Assembly: GCA_037178975.1 (NCBI GenBank)
Contig: JASJZH010000006.1
Location: forward strand, 4,278,001 to 4,342,000
Direction: 5' to 3'
DNA from: Oscheius tipulae
Taxonomy: Eukaryota > Nematoda > Chromadorea > Rhabditida > Rhabditidae
Length of the DNA stretch: 64,000 bases
The position numbers were made by a program, and so were the translations under genes. Shown one piece after another: positions 1 through 11,767 of this stretch (position 1 is its first letter; each line of letters opens with the position of its first letter). Below the pieces are notes generated by a model. That model made no database searches. It had not been told where the DNA came from and saw nothing but the letters and a program-made list of their open reading frames with translations.

Positions 1-796
1 AGCCAATAATAATGATGATCTCGCCGGAGGACTCCACCATATGGGAAATCGTGTCGTAACAGTCGGGCTGAAGTGTCAGTATATGACAATCAATCAGGAA
101 ATTCTCACCAAGTTTTCTTTTTCCCCAGGGCATAGCCCTTGTTTAATGTATTTAACTTTCGTATTGTCTGTGGCTCCACAACAGTGGAAAATATCCTGGA
201 TCGGCTGCAGATTTTTCAGCAGGTCATCATTAGTGGATGTCTTCTGGAGAACCTGAAAAAAATGCATAACATTTGAATTAGCTCAATCGTACCTCTTGAA
301 TGCTGCTCACAAACTTCTCCTTATTTGACATAGCGAAGATTGTGGCCCCAAGCTCAATGACGGTCAAGATCAGAATGATGAAGAAGAACTGAAAATCGAT
401 TACTATTGCAAACCTTGCAGAGAATGAGACAAAGCGAATAGAAACACTCACAAAGCCAAGAAGGATGCTGCTGTTGCAGCAGGCTCCACAGCATCCGAGG
501 AAACCAACTACGAAGAGAAGAGCTCCGACTCCGACGAGGATCCAGAGTGAAGCTTGGTACTAAAGTATTCACCGATAAGTAATGGACATTACATCAACCT
601 TGGCAATTTCGTCGATGTGCTGATGGTCTGTAGAACCGTAGACTTTTCTGACGAGCTCAGCAAAGTTTGTTCCAAAATTCTTATCCAAATTGGCCCACAA
701 GGAGAAGCCGAAAATACATGCTCCCAAAACGCAAATGAGGAAGTTGACAAGTAGGAATATACTCCTTACGCAGGAGTTCCCAAAGCCGTCAGCCAT
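1..796 (-). CDS. Tetraspanin, 3' end cut by window edge
   Basis: Four-helix membrane scaffold protein of the tetraspanin family. The start ATG at 796 opens an exon with a short cytoplasmic N-terminus and TM1 (residues about 11-33). The second exon (about 560 downward) carries TM2 followed by the conserved GCCGAC stretch. The third gives TM3 (ending near ELGATIFAMSNKEK), and the fourth starts the large extracellular loop with the hallmark CCG (HCCGATD). After an intron of about 41 nt near 80-122 comes the paired cysteine motif PDCYD and the start of TM4, where the window ends. Family membership rests on CCG plus PDCYD and helix spacing, so it is firm; the subfamily is not assigned. The first donor is ambiguous (AAG|GTTGAT or GAT|GTAATG), giving an intron of 39 or 33 nt, both in phase. 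Confidence 0.9.
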
Positions 797-3700
797 TACG
801 CTGAAAGCGATTTGGTGAGATAATCAATATGGGCTAAAAGAAGAAAAAAGGAGGTGTGGGAAGCTTGATCGCTTCGAAGCTAATAAATCGAAGTCTCTCA
901 AAGAAAGTGACTTTCATCAAGGCGTAAAAAGTGGTCACAGAGGTGGACAACAACAGATCATGTCAGGAGGAAAAAAACATGCAACATCCTGGCAGCAAGA
1001 GGAGCTGAAGAGGAAGGAAGAAACGCAGCAAAATGACAAATCGTCCAGCCGTTAGAGTGCGTTAAAATGACAGAAAGTAGGGCAGGCTCGAACAGAAAAT
1101 GTCTAAACGATCGCCCTTTTTGGTTTTGTTTTGTAACAGATTGTTTTGCATGGGTGTCAGACATATTTTTACTGAGAAGCCCTTAAGAATCACGTTCCCA
1201 AGAATTGTGGAAAAGTGACTGGCGTAAGTTGCACGCTCGCCAAGAATTAGCCAAAAGCAATTGTTCTTTTGTTAATGGCAAGTCACAAGAACGGGACGTT
1301 GCGCAACAAAAATAGGTACATGAACAATTAGAGGGGGACCTAAACACCAAAAAGAAGGAAGCGCCATCTGCAAAATTGCTCACAATTCTGCGTAGCTGTT
1401 TAAAATTTGAGCAAGCCTGAGAAAGGGTTTTTCGTCGCGAATCACTGAATAGAGATACTGGTCATTCCGGTACACAAACATACAGCTAATCGGACCCCAG
1501 CACAATGATAATGAGAGAAAACTTGAACTCTTTTCAGCGCTTATTTGCATTGGCCCGTATGGAATACAAACGTAACTAGTGAGTGAAGGCATCTCCAGAG
1601 GATAAGCGACGCGCGGGGCATTCATTTCCCTTGTCTCGCCATCTGATATCAGCTCATCTTTTTTGGAGTTTTTTGGCTGTTGTCGTTCAGATGGAACCAT
1701 TGGAAAAAAGGAGGGACAACTATTCACTAGGTCATGCATGCCTGATCCACAGAATGAGCGAAGTCGAATAATCATTTGTTTCGCACTCCAAAAAAGTGAG
1801 CAATAACGTGAGTCAAAATATCTGAGCGACCAGAGCAAAAACGGAAGTTTATAAAACAGATTATTCCACAAAACGTGGCGCGAACGAGTGAGTCAACGGA
1901 CACGCCTAATTGAAGAAGACGTAGTGGTCGAGGTCTGTACGACAGTCGAAATGGTAAACAGTGCGTGAATGAGAGTAATGCAGAGCAATGTTGCGCGTCG
2001 TCGACCCACGAGGTCACCTCCGTGTAAATTGTGCTCAAAAACAAGAGAGGGCCGACTCGCGCGTGCGAATGACACGCGCGGCGAGCCATTGGTCTAGAAA
2101 CACCAGTTGTTATTAATTGAACGGCAGAGAGTCGGCCGACTGTCCGTAATGAAAGTCGCAAAACGATAGTACAGTTGAAGATTCTTCGAACCCAGTGTTT
2201 TGAAAATCCAACTGCTAAAGACGCGACAAGCACGTATTGTATGCGTGAAAATGAAGTAAATGTTTTGAACACATAGCCTGTCTAGTATATAGTTGCTGAA
2301 TCAAGCCGTAGATGATTAAACGCAAAAAATGTTAATACAAATAAATAAAGGTTTGTTAGGTTTTTGTGGGATGGTGCAGCGGCTGTGCGATAAGAGAAGG
2401 AAATCGATAGTCGTTTTGAGGCCAAAGAAGGTAGCTAATGCTGGAGCATCCCAGAGTGGGTTAGGCAGCGGTGCATAAGAGCGCAGATGAGTGCTTGGAC
2501 TAATCCCTTTTTCAGTGCTCGGTGCTGAGAAACAAGGTCTTTCAATCAGAAAGAGACCTCTGACAACCGGAGGTGCACACATGTTTTTGCCATATAAAGG
2601 AAAGCATTTAGGACGCCCGAGAGCACCAGACAATAATAGCAATTTAAGGTGCTTTCAGTGAACAAAACTCTCAAAGAAAGAAACGAACAGAGTAGGTGGA
2701 AATCAAATTTTCACTCATGAAAGGTACAGCCATTTCGGACGCTGGTCAATAATGGGTCCTACTTATCCAGTGAGTGGCCGGTTGCCGCCGCTTCTTCTTT
2801 AGTGACTACCTCATCGCTAAAGGCTTGTAAATGAGGCTAACTGTTAAATCAGTAAAGCCTTTAGGCTTTGGCTTTCTCTTACAATTGATTTATCGTTTCA
2901 AAAACAACAGTTTCACCCAATGGTATAAAAAGTGATTTTACGAATAAAAACTAGCTACTGCAGGAACTTGTACATGCTCAAAATGCCTCACCCCGATCCA
3001 CCCATAGCCACATTTACATTATTTTATTCGATAGTTTGGATCTTGGCTTTACACGGCCTAAACGCCCAGCAGCTGCTGAGGAAGCAGCAACAAGGTCAGG
3101 GAAAGTTTTCTTGTTGCTAGGTTCTCTTCTCTCACATTCATTCAATCTAAGCGTTCTCATATTTTTAGAGGTTGTAGCGCAGATAATCAGGTACGCACAC
3201 TTTTCCTTTGCTATCTTCAAAGTGTCGAAAAATAGTTCCAAACCCGATCTACGAGACTTCGCTCATTTTGTTATCGAACGCAAGAAATCACTAAGATTAA
3301 TGTCCGTTTCTGGCAACTGATCACAACGCGTAGACGGGTGGGTTACGGTAGTACCCGGAACAGGCCCCGCAAAACTTAACAAGATACAGTTAAGCAAAAA
3401 GAGCCAGGTAGGGGTTCAGAATAGCTGCAAAAGCTCTGTGAAAAACTGCGCCGAATGGTTACTCCGTCGAGAGCAAGTCAAACAAGGATGCAATTCCAAA
3501 TGAAATGTTCGCTGTATAATTTGAACTCGTATCCAAAAAAGGAATGGACGTTTATGACTCATTTGGCCGCATCAAATAGCTCTGATTCAGTTCAGAAACA
3601 CTATTTTTGGCTCTAGGACACTTCTGTAGTGTATTTGGATAAGATGAGTTGATCGGATTGCAATGACTGCAGGAACAATTTGTAAGTTAACTGCACTCGC

Positions 3701-4368
3701 GAGGACATCGGGTAGCAGGAGACCTTGGTTTAAAATTCAAAAGGTCACTGTGGTCCTGTCCTATAAGCATGCAAAGCAAATATTTATTCTCGTCGTCCAG
3801 GCGTTGACTATGTCTTTCAGATAAAGGGTCAAAACATGGACAGGATCGTAGGCATTCTAACTCCTTGACTCTAATAAGAAAAGGATGTTGTCGCGTACCA
3901 GTGCGGTCCAATTGTCACAACCATTGACAATTAGCTTTTGATGGAGCAGCAAGAGCTTGTCCAGATAGCATCGGGGGATAGAAGATTCTTAGAAAAACCT
4001 TCCAGGAACACCGAACTTCCCAGCCAGTTTCTGCAGTTCAGATGCGCAGCAACGGTAGACATGGCTGATGGTTCCTTGCATCGGCGTTGCATCAGCCGCG
4101 TTTTTTGAACCCGCTGTACTTTCTCCAACTATATAAGACCCTTTGTCTTGTAATCATTGAAACATGCTAGATCCTCGAGTTTCCTGACGACTTTTTGTTT
4201 TCTTCTTATTACTTTTCCGTACAAAAAGTTTGAGAAATTATGTAAGAATCACAGACTGTTACATTATGAACTTGATCCCAATTGTCATCTTACACTGTTT
4301 CGTTTTGTCATCCTTTCCACGGCAATCCTGTACTCGACCATGTTTAAAGGTGGGCTGTCCCCGTTATC
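797..4368. other. Long stretch without a supported gene
   Basis: About 3.6 kb upstream of the divergent tetraspanin and LRRC58 genes. It contains several unspliced open frames of up to about 165 codons (around 1380-1871 and 1772-2272, minus), but these overlap each other, have random-looking composition and lack splice signals or recognisable motifs. The best weak candidate is a plus-strand frame from ATG 2982, whose first 30 residues resemble a signal peptide (hydrophobic run ending LHGLNAQ), with a possible donor near 3093. I could not extend it into a convincing second exon. Confidence 0.5.
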
Positions 4369-4390
4369 ACACGTGCGACACACGTGCGAC
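4369..4390. promoter_or_regulatory. Tandem 11-bp repeat with two CACGTG E-boxes
   Basis: The 11-mer ACACGTGCGAC occurs twice back to back (4369-4379 and 4380-4390), giving two palindromic CACGTG boxes one helical turn apart and ending 38 bp before the LRRC58 start codon. CACGTG is the established core site for Myc/Max-type and TFEB/HLH-30-type bHLH factors, and the ACGTG core is also the hypoxia response element. A regulatory role here is inferred from position and symmetry only. Confidence 0.45.
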
Positions 4391-4428
4391 CGCCCCTTGG
4401 ACCAGCAGTCACATCCAGTTTGGCCGAC

Positions 4429-5777
4429 ATGGACGACCACGAACCTGAAGTAGCAGGAAGGTAAGAGTATCTTCTTCTTTACTATCTAAGTCCTAAAACT
4501 CATCTGAAAATTTATTTTCAGCTCTCAAAATACTGATGTCTCTCTTATGGACATGAGTCTTGAAACAATTCCCTCCCGCTACACGATGGTAGTCGAAGGA
4601 TTTTACTCTCCTCGTCACGTGGTCAAACTGAACATTAGCCGCAACAACTTTCTTCACATTCACGGGTTGTCCGTCTTCACGAACCTAGTCAGGTGAGAGT
4701 GTTATATGTGCCAAATATAGCCGATAATTCCAGTTTGGACGTTTCAAACAACGGTCTCACAACGATTCCTGATGATCTCGGCTGTATGCCAAATTTGCGA
4801 TCTTTAGTTGCACGAAATAACAATCTGGAAGATCTCCCAAAAACTCTAGTCAACTGCCAACATCTGGAAGCTATCTACCTGTCTGGCAATCGTATGGAAG
4901 GCATTCCTGAAGTCCTCTTTGACATGCCGGAACTGAAAATCCTCCATTTGGGCGGTAATCGCATAGAACAACTCCCTTATCTCATTGGAACCTTGACCAA
5001 GTAAGTGCTAACGCGGAAGAAGGTTCAATCAGCTCATTTTCAGTCTGGAGATTCTGTACCTTGGTGGTAATAGATTGAAAGATGTTCCTGCTTCGATTGG
5101 AAGACTGGCCAATCTTTCTTCTCTTGCACTCTGTGACAATCTTCTCGAGTCCATTCCATCGACATTGGGTGATCTCATCAATTTGCAAAGTCTGTCTCTA
5201 CACAACAATAACTTGAAGGTAATGTGTTGTCGCGCTATTTTCTTATTTTTGTTTTCCAGACATTACCGACCGAGTTGATCCAGTTGAGAAATCTACAGCA
5301 GCTCAGTTTGAGAAACAATCCTCTTGTCCATCATTTCGTCCAGAATATGGATATCGAGCCACCTAAACTGAAAGAACTGGCTGGAAGAATTGTCAGGACA
5401 AGAATGCACAAACTACCTCTACATATGATGCTTCCCAGGTATTCCCTAGTTCTAACATCATACTTATTATCATGTTTCAGAGAACTCTTTGATTATCTGC
5501 GATCTGCCAACCAATGTGTCAATCCAAAATGCAAAGGCGTCTACTTCGAAGCCTGTGTAGAACATATCAAATTTGTTGACTTCTGTGGAAAATACCGAGT
5601 ACCTCTTCTTCAATTCTTATGGTAAGCATCTTTTCATCCTCATTCTCATCATATGAATTCAGCTCTCCACAATGTTCACCAGCAGCTCCAGCTTACATGG
5701 CGGATTCATCCAGCAGCGATAGCGAGGATGAGCTTCCTACCAGCAGCATGAAACTGCGCAAAGTTTTGCTGGGTTAA
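4429..5777 (+). CDS. lrrc58: Leucine-rich repeat protein, LRRC58 homologue
   Basis: Exons join 4429-4461, about 4522-4693, 4733-5000, 5044-5219, 5262-5440, 5481-5621 and 5663-5777 in continuous frame. After an acidic start (MDDHEPEVAG) come about seven leucine-rich repeats of the L..L.L..N.L..IP type (LDVSNNGLTTIP, LYLGGNRLKDVP, LSLHNNNLKTLP). The C-terminal region has a cysteine-rich signature, CVNPKCKGVYFEACV followed by KFVDFCGKYRVPLL and LCSPQCSP, which matches the tail that distinguishes LRRC58 from other short LRR proteins. The tail ends in a Ser/Asp/Glu-rich segment. Vertebrate LRRC58 is a small intracellular LRR protein; recent work links it to ubiquitin ligase recognition, but nothing here shows that directly. 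The start was chosen because it gives an open first exon with a good donor, just after the E-box repeat. Confidence 0.88.
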
Positions 5778-8159
5778 TTCTTTCACTAGGCTCCGTGTCA
5801 TATATCCAAGTAGGGTCAATCAATTCCATTGTTGTTTTACGATCTCGCCAAAATGGCCAATAGTCATCACACATGTGATGATTACAAACAGTGTAACTTG
5901 TCTAAATAAAGATTTCCAGAATACCAGAATAGAATTTATAAAGCAGACATTGTATACAAAAGTGTTTTGTCTGCTACTACAATCTAGCCCATAATTTTCC
6001 CTGGTCGAACAAAGTGCGTTCAAGTCGGGTGTTCTGTGACCGCTTCTTTTCTCGCGCAAAGACGTGTGCTGATTGCATCAGCTACCATAACGGAAACCGT
6101 TTGTTCGGAAAGGAATTTGGAAATGTCTTGAATTGTAGGTAGACACTATTGGATGTTTAAAGTCATAAGATACAATGAACAGTAACGAGTTGAGCACAAT
6201 TGAACTGAGTACGCAGTGGAGTATATTAAGTGAGGGGTGAGGGTCCGTTTGCAAAAAGTGAAGGTTTGTCCCTAAGAGTCCAGGGGCACGTTCTCCTTAT
6301 TTTCAACCTCCTACTGATTACGCGGAGTTTCATAAGTAAACAAAGCCTTTCCAGCTTCGCGAATGCAGCTCCAAAGGTGCTAATGGGCAGCCATCACTGA
6401 AAAGCATGTTTTGTCCGATTTTAGGTCATCTAATCCGTTAGTTTCTTATAGCCTGCAGTTGTCCAAACTTCCGGTGGACTTTCTAATGCCTAGACCCAGC
6501 ATCAAAGATAAGTGGCTGCATAAGGACCTGACGTTAAAGAGATCGCATGAATTAGAGTCAGATCAACAAAAGTAGTAGAAAAACAAATTTATTCACCTCG
6601 TCAACTACGCTGCAACATAGTCTGAGCTAAAAACAAAGTCCGAGATCTTTCAGAATAACGCACATAATACCTACAATCAGTCTTTCTCTGGGCTTCCTTC
6701 GATGAGCTCCTGTTCAGATAAAAGAAATGCGTATACATAGTTAACAATGGTAAGCTTGCCTTCATTGTTTCCAGCCTCTGAAGTAACAACCGTCAAGGAA
6801 ATTGACTCTGCATGGCTCTCTTCCTTCTGATACGATCACAACCAGATTGGCATCCTGAAACAATACAATATGTTGAGCCCTAGTGATTTCTTACCTGATA
6901 TACAGCTATTTCACCGCGAAACAAGTAATGAAGTATTAAACAACTCTAAGAAGTACGGCCAAGTTATTTTAGAGCTGTACAGATCAGACCAAAAGAATTG
7001 CTACGCTTTGTGTCATCAGTTTTATTATAAGAAAGAGAACTCGCTTTGTCATTTGCTCAACAGCTCTATTTTTAAGCACAAACATCAAACTTTCCTTAAC
7101 CCGAATGCAAAACATGAGAACCGCAAAAAGCGAGAAGCTAAGAGAAAGGATGTGACAACTGTACTCTTGCCTGGATCACAAGCCAAATGTGGCAGCTGTC
7201 TACAAACGTGCGAATTCACAATTTGGATTCTGAGTTTTGATATTTTTCTTCATCATGCGAAGATAAACATGTTGCGGTACGAATCCGTGCCACGCACAGC
7301 CATGTGTTTTCTTCACTAGCCTATTGTAAATCGTTTTTCGTTAGCTCCGCATGACAGAAACGTCTAGAGCCGCGAAAAAGTTGTAGATAAATGTAGAATA
7401 CGGCAGTTTACTGGAAACCGCACAAATGTTCTGCCACTGGATCAAACTCAGCTTTTCAGAACTTCATGAACAGTCTGGAATTTTCCGACAAGAAAAACAG
7501 TGGCAATGATTCGTCCCATGGGAACCCTTTCTGAATCTGCCATTATTGTTTTCAGCCCGTGTACATCTACTACGCCGTCGAAGACATCATGCTTGGAGTC
7601 AAAAAGTTTTTCCAGCAGCTCCGCGAGAAATTGGCCAGGTAAACCCTTGTTTGATTCTACCTTGTAAACAGTACTTTGTATCTAAGGCCATTTTGTTAAT
7701 ATAATCATTTTCGAACCTTCGGCTGCGCAGGTCGGCAAAATTTTTTGCGTGATGCAAAGTATGTAATACTGTGGGTTGTTTAGGTGAAGATGGTTGGAAA
7801 GAGTATCAGTCGTTTTTCCCAACATTACTCTAATGTTATGAAATTCAACGTATGGGAAAATGACTCGACCTCAGAAATAGCAGCTACCGGGTAATGCTCT
7901 ACGTTTTAACAAACTATCATCTTTTGATTGGCACTCCATGTACACAGCTTCATTAGTTCATAAGAATACAATATAAACAAGCTTAAAATGTACGTTTCTT
8001 GAATATTATTGCAACTTTATCGGCACAGCAAGTCGTTTATCAAAAAAACTGATTTGTAACGTGAAGATAATAACAGAAACGCATCAATAAATGGGAAGAC
8101 ATTTGAGCTATTACATGTTCCGTACAAGGATGGAAGTGGTATCACATCCTAAATTAGAG
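5778..8159. other. Gene-poor stretch with one orphan exon-like segment
   Basis: No complete gene is supported. The 150-codon plus-strand frame at 6870-7319 has no recognisable motif and no splice structure. One segment, 7556-7638 (plus), looks like an internal exon: it is preceded by TTGTTTTCAG, followed by GTAAAC, and in one frame reads PVYIYYAVEDIMLG followed by a basic amphipathic stretch. No partner exons could be found, so it may be an exon remnant. Confidence 0.4.
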
Positions 8160-8496
8160 TTAACGGCCAAATACTGCATTGCGACAGCCCATGAGACAGC
8201 CATACTGTAGACCGGCATTGCCACCTACTCTGTCGGAGTGACCTGAGAGGGTGTTACATCACAAAATGAACTCAGCTTACCGAATTTTCTCGCGAATAAG
8301 AATACTTCGTTATTGCTATTGTAGTTGTTGTAAGGGTTGTATCCATTGTAATTGTTATAATACCCAGAATACGCGGGATACGCTCCGTAGTTGTAGGTGT
8401 TCCAAACTGAAAGGATACTTTGAGTCTTTTCATTAACTTACACTGAGCTGAAGCGCACACAATGAGAAGGAAGAAATAGAACATGGTAGAGTTCAT
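8160..8496 (-). CDS. Small secreted Tyr/Asn-rich protein
   Basis: Three exons (8442-8496, 8281-8406, 8160-8242) join with introns of 35 and 38 nt. The start ATG at 8496 gives a clean signal peptide (MNSTMFYFFLLIVCASAQ). The mature part is rich in Tyr, Asn and Gly (YNYGAYPAYSGYYNNYNG), followed by a non-repetitive tail with two cysteines (LQYGCLMGCRNAVFGR) and the stop. Total about 87 residues. Reading the genomic frame without splicing yields a Thr-rich frame that lacks the tail, so the spliced frame is preferred. It resembles, in composition only, nematode YG-rich secreted peptides such as the antimicrobial nlp/cnc group or cuticle-associated proteins. Function is unknown. Confidence 0.72.
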
Positions 8497-10041
8497 TCTG
8501 ACCACGATGTGTCGACTGAGCTGATTCCTAGATGAAGGTGTATTGAAAATGTTCACGAGATTGTGTAATGAGCAAAGTTCTTTTTTGGGCTGATTCCACA
8601 AAGTACCTGTTAATGTTGACACCAATGGTGCCGATTTTTACACTTTAATGGAGTAACTGTAAAAAGATTGCTGACAAAACAATTCTTCCTGAGAAATACG
8701 CCAACAGTGAGGTCTTCAAATGACACCCAAAGATGTCCTTTTGGCCATTTTTTCTGCGATGGTCTGCCCTTGCCTAAGGAGGCCGATTCATGCAGTTTTC
8801 TGAATGTGTCGATGTCTTTGCGATCCAAAATGTAGCCACGAGCGATCACTGACCGCTCACAATTCGGGGGATACTTCTCCGGATCAAGCGCAAAACATGA
8901 CGCACAAATGTATCTTTAACCCTAATCCGGAAAAATGCGATGGAGGCCGTGACTGAACGAAAACGTGGGAAGATGTCATCTTCGGGTAGTACAACCCTAT
9001 AAAGAAAAACTAATCAGCAAGATCAGTCGTCGCGTTCTACAAGAATTTCGTGAGAACAGGTATCGATGACTATGCTATGTACTTCTTAGCGTCTTCGAAG
9101 TTGAAATGACCTGCTTTGCAAGCTCTGTTCTGTTCGTCTGATCAATTATGATAATAGATAGTCAACTGAATGTAAAATTCCATTAGCACCAATCGCAGTG
9201 GCTCCTCCGTGAAAATAATAGACACTAGCATGACTGTATTGTTCAGAAGACAATCCTTGATCTACCACAAGACTTTCTAGATCTGATAAACTGCTTAGGC
9301 TGATACCACTGTCTTACACAGCATCCAATCAAAAAGAAGCTCCGGTCACGTCAGATGATTCAGAATGGCTTTTCGGCGTCTTGTCATTGTTTCGGTACAA
9401 GCTGAACGTTCGTGTGAGATCTCAACGAACGTCCGATCTGTTTTCGGCGTACACGGGCTAGAAAAGGATCATAAAATGGATACCGACACTCTTTGAAAGT
9501 CGCTCTATTTTTGGCTTGACCGGTTACAGTCGGTATGAATAGACGGATAGTATTATCCACCAGTGATCGTGATCAAATTTTTCGGACGAATGGACGTTGC
9601 TTTAAAAAGTTGCAAAACGTTAATCCTTGCTGTCCACCGTTTGGAACCAGCACAACAAAGTTGAAACCTGATCTTCTGGTGTATATAAAAGCGCCGTTCT
9701 TTCGGTTCTATATCTGTCGTCTTGCACGTGTCTGATCTCACTTGTGTAGGTGAAAGTCGGACAAAACCGTTTATACCCGCTAGGCTTGTTTGTGGTGCTT
9801 GAATCACACGCGGAAACCTTCTTAAAAGGATGCTATCTGATTCTATGGCTGTTCTTTCGTGTTCCCTGTCGTTCACTCTTGCCTTCAGTTTCTTCCACCC
9901 ACAACGATAACACAGCTTAGAGAAGCTTTAGTTTATCTTCCCACATCTTACTTTTTCTCTCACCATACTCTTTTAAAACTGATCCGCTTTAGCTCTAGAA
10001 TTCGTCAACGGATTAACTTCGAATCGAACTATTTTTCAAAG
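8497..10041. promoter_or_regulatory. Intergenic region between two divergent small secreted genes
   Basis: About 1.5 kb between the head-to-head Tyr-rich peptide genes. It has no supported coding region; a minus-strand frame at 8610-8849 and others at 9535-9876 lack motifs. A strong TATA-like element, TATATAAAAGCG, lies at 9682-9693 on the plus strand, 349 bp before the downstream start codon. It could serve a transcript with an untranslated first exon. Confidence 0.35.
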
Positions 10042-10319
10042 ATGAACTGTCTTCTCTGTGTTCTTTTCATCTTTTTGACAATAGTTTCATCTGTGACTAC
10101 ACAACAGAGTAAGCAAAAGACGAGCAATGACTAACTGTGTTTTCAGGGTACAATTACCCATACTATCGACAATATCCCTCCTACCGGGACTACTATTACA
10201 TCTACTATCGAAACTACTACGATAACAGTAATTTGCCAGGAGATCCGCTACTCCACCATCTGGGCCACAATGTTAGACGATCTTCTCATCTTGACCGATA
10301 CGGCGGAAACCACCATTAA
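10042..10319 (+). CDS. Small secreted Tyr-rich protein, partner of the 8.2-kb gene
   Basis: Two exons (10042-10108 and 10147-10319) with a 38-nt intron. The start gives a signal peptide (MNCLLCVLFIFLTIVSSV). The mature protein begins RYNYPYYRQYPSYRDYYYI, extremely rich in Tyr and Arg, and ends with a His/Arg-rich segment (GHNVRRSSHLDRYGGNHH). About 79 residues in all. It shares with the 8160-8496 protein the size, signal peptide, Tyr-rich core and a single phase-1 intron right after the signal peptide, so the two are probably related. It lacks the two C-terminal cysteines of its partner. The role is unknown; secreted structural or antimicrobial peptides are possibilities by composition only. 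Confidence 0.7.
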
Positions 10320-10378
10320 TAGGACAAGCTGTGGATTTGATTTTTTTTTGTACATACTTGCTGACATTAATGAATTTA

Positions 10379-11767
10379 TTACACGAATGGATATTTATCG
10401 CCAAAGGGTGTTTCGGGTAGGAAGATATCAGCTGCGTTGTGTCTAACAACTTGGTAGAAGGACACACTCCTTTCGCGGTTGGCACGTTCTTCCATGAAGT
10501 CTTTGGAATACTGAAAATAAATATTAAAACCAGATGAACTGTTTGCTTACCATATTTACGCCGATAATAGGAGTCGACCAGACACTCATTGCTGTTGCGT
10601 CGATCATTAAGGCAGGGGCAATCATTGCGGCTACAGTTGCTAAATAGTCATTCTTCTGTACTATGTGCATATCCTTACCATTTTTCGGCAGTCGCTTTAC
10701 AGAGGACTTTTTCATTTGAAGGTTTTTACTTTCTTGATGCTTGTTATACCACTTGAGCGACAGATAAATGGAACCCGGCTGAAGGATGAGTAGGCTAGCA
10801 GTTGAGAGAATCCTTAAACAAGCTTGTAACGGAGGTTGACGGCTAAATCACCTTGAGACGGGTAGTAAAAGCTCCTTATCCATCCTGATCAGACAGACTG
10901 CGTAGAAGGAAACTAAGAGAGCTGTACCCCTGATGACGCAGACTATCGTGCTCTACAAATTGGTTCAATGTACTGACTTTTTTCTGTTTTACCGGAAGCA
11001 AAAAGTAGCTGTTACTACGTAGAACTTCCCAAGAGCTCTTCTTCGTGTACCTCACTGCAGCGATGATCACCGTAAACATACAGAAAAGGAAAGCTAAAGT
11101 TGGGTATGTTCCGTGTAAATGAGATGCTATACATATGGCACTGATCCAGAAAAGTGAATCGAAATACATCTCGAAAAAGTCATCCCGTAGAAAGGAAGCA
11201 ACCGTTCCGTTGAACCCGCTGATATCGCTTAGCTGAAGATGGATGTTAGTTTGGTTGTGTTTTTTGCTTACTTTTTGAACCTCGTATGTGATTAACCCGG
11301 AGAAGATGAAGCAGAGTGAAAGGACACAGGAGAATGTACACCAAGACGTTGATGCTGCTGTTATCTGAATACACAGTCTGCATATTTGTTAATTCTCAGT
11401 ACCGTTGAATATAGAATTGGAGCTGCAAAGTTGATCAACCGGTCAATGGCAAAGTCGAGACATAGAGTTGTCTGCAGCAGGTCGGCAAAAATAGAGAGTG
11501 GTACTAGCGAATAGCAGAATATACTGTCTGGACCCTAAACAATTATTCTAATCCTTTTTTGTATGTACAAACCTGGGTATCAGCCTGTATCAGTTTCTGC
11601 CCAGATGTGACAATTGTTGAAAAGGCAACGAAGACATCTGTGAAGAGTGAGAATAGAACTAACCGCAGAACAACATCATTTTTGCGAACGAAAGAAACTA
11701 GGGCTAGATTGGTAAGAAGAGAGATGATAGCCAAGAGTAGAGAGCTTGCTTCCAACTCGAGCAGCAT
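10379..11767 (-). CDS. Seven-helix receptor, nematode serpentine type
   Basis: Eight exons read in continuous frame from ATG 11767 to TAA 10379, about 365 residues, with introns of 37-57 nt. Helices are visible as LLLAIISLLTNLALVSF (TM1), LRLVLFSLFTDVFVAFSTIV (TM2), a TM3 that ends with LDFAIDRLINF (position and DR fit the DRY-like motif), and TSWCTFSCVLSLCFIF (TM4). Two long hydrophobic stretches flank the TM5 position, then TIVCVIRGTALLVSFYAVCL and LLILQPGSIYLSLKWY, the latter like a TM7 with a P..IY motif, then a basic segment. A further hydrophobic segment (TVAAMIAPALMID) and a hydrophilic tail follow. I infer a chemoreceptor-like GPCR but cannot place it in a named sr family. The exact acceptor before LLILQP was chosen to keep frame. 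Confidence 0.68.

Noticed and set aside
1380-2272. Long overlapping minus-strand open frames (163 and 166 codons)
   Set aside because: They overlap each other in different frames, have no motifs, no splice sites of the local type and random composition.
6870-7319. 150-codon plus-strand open frame
   Set aside because: Lys/Asn/His-rich composition from AT-rich DNA, no homology recognised, no acceptor before the start.
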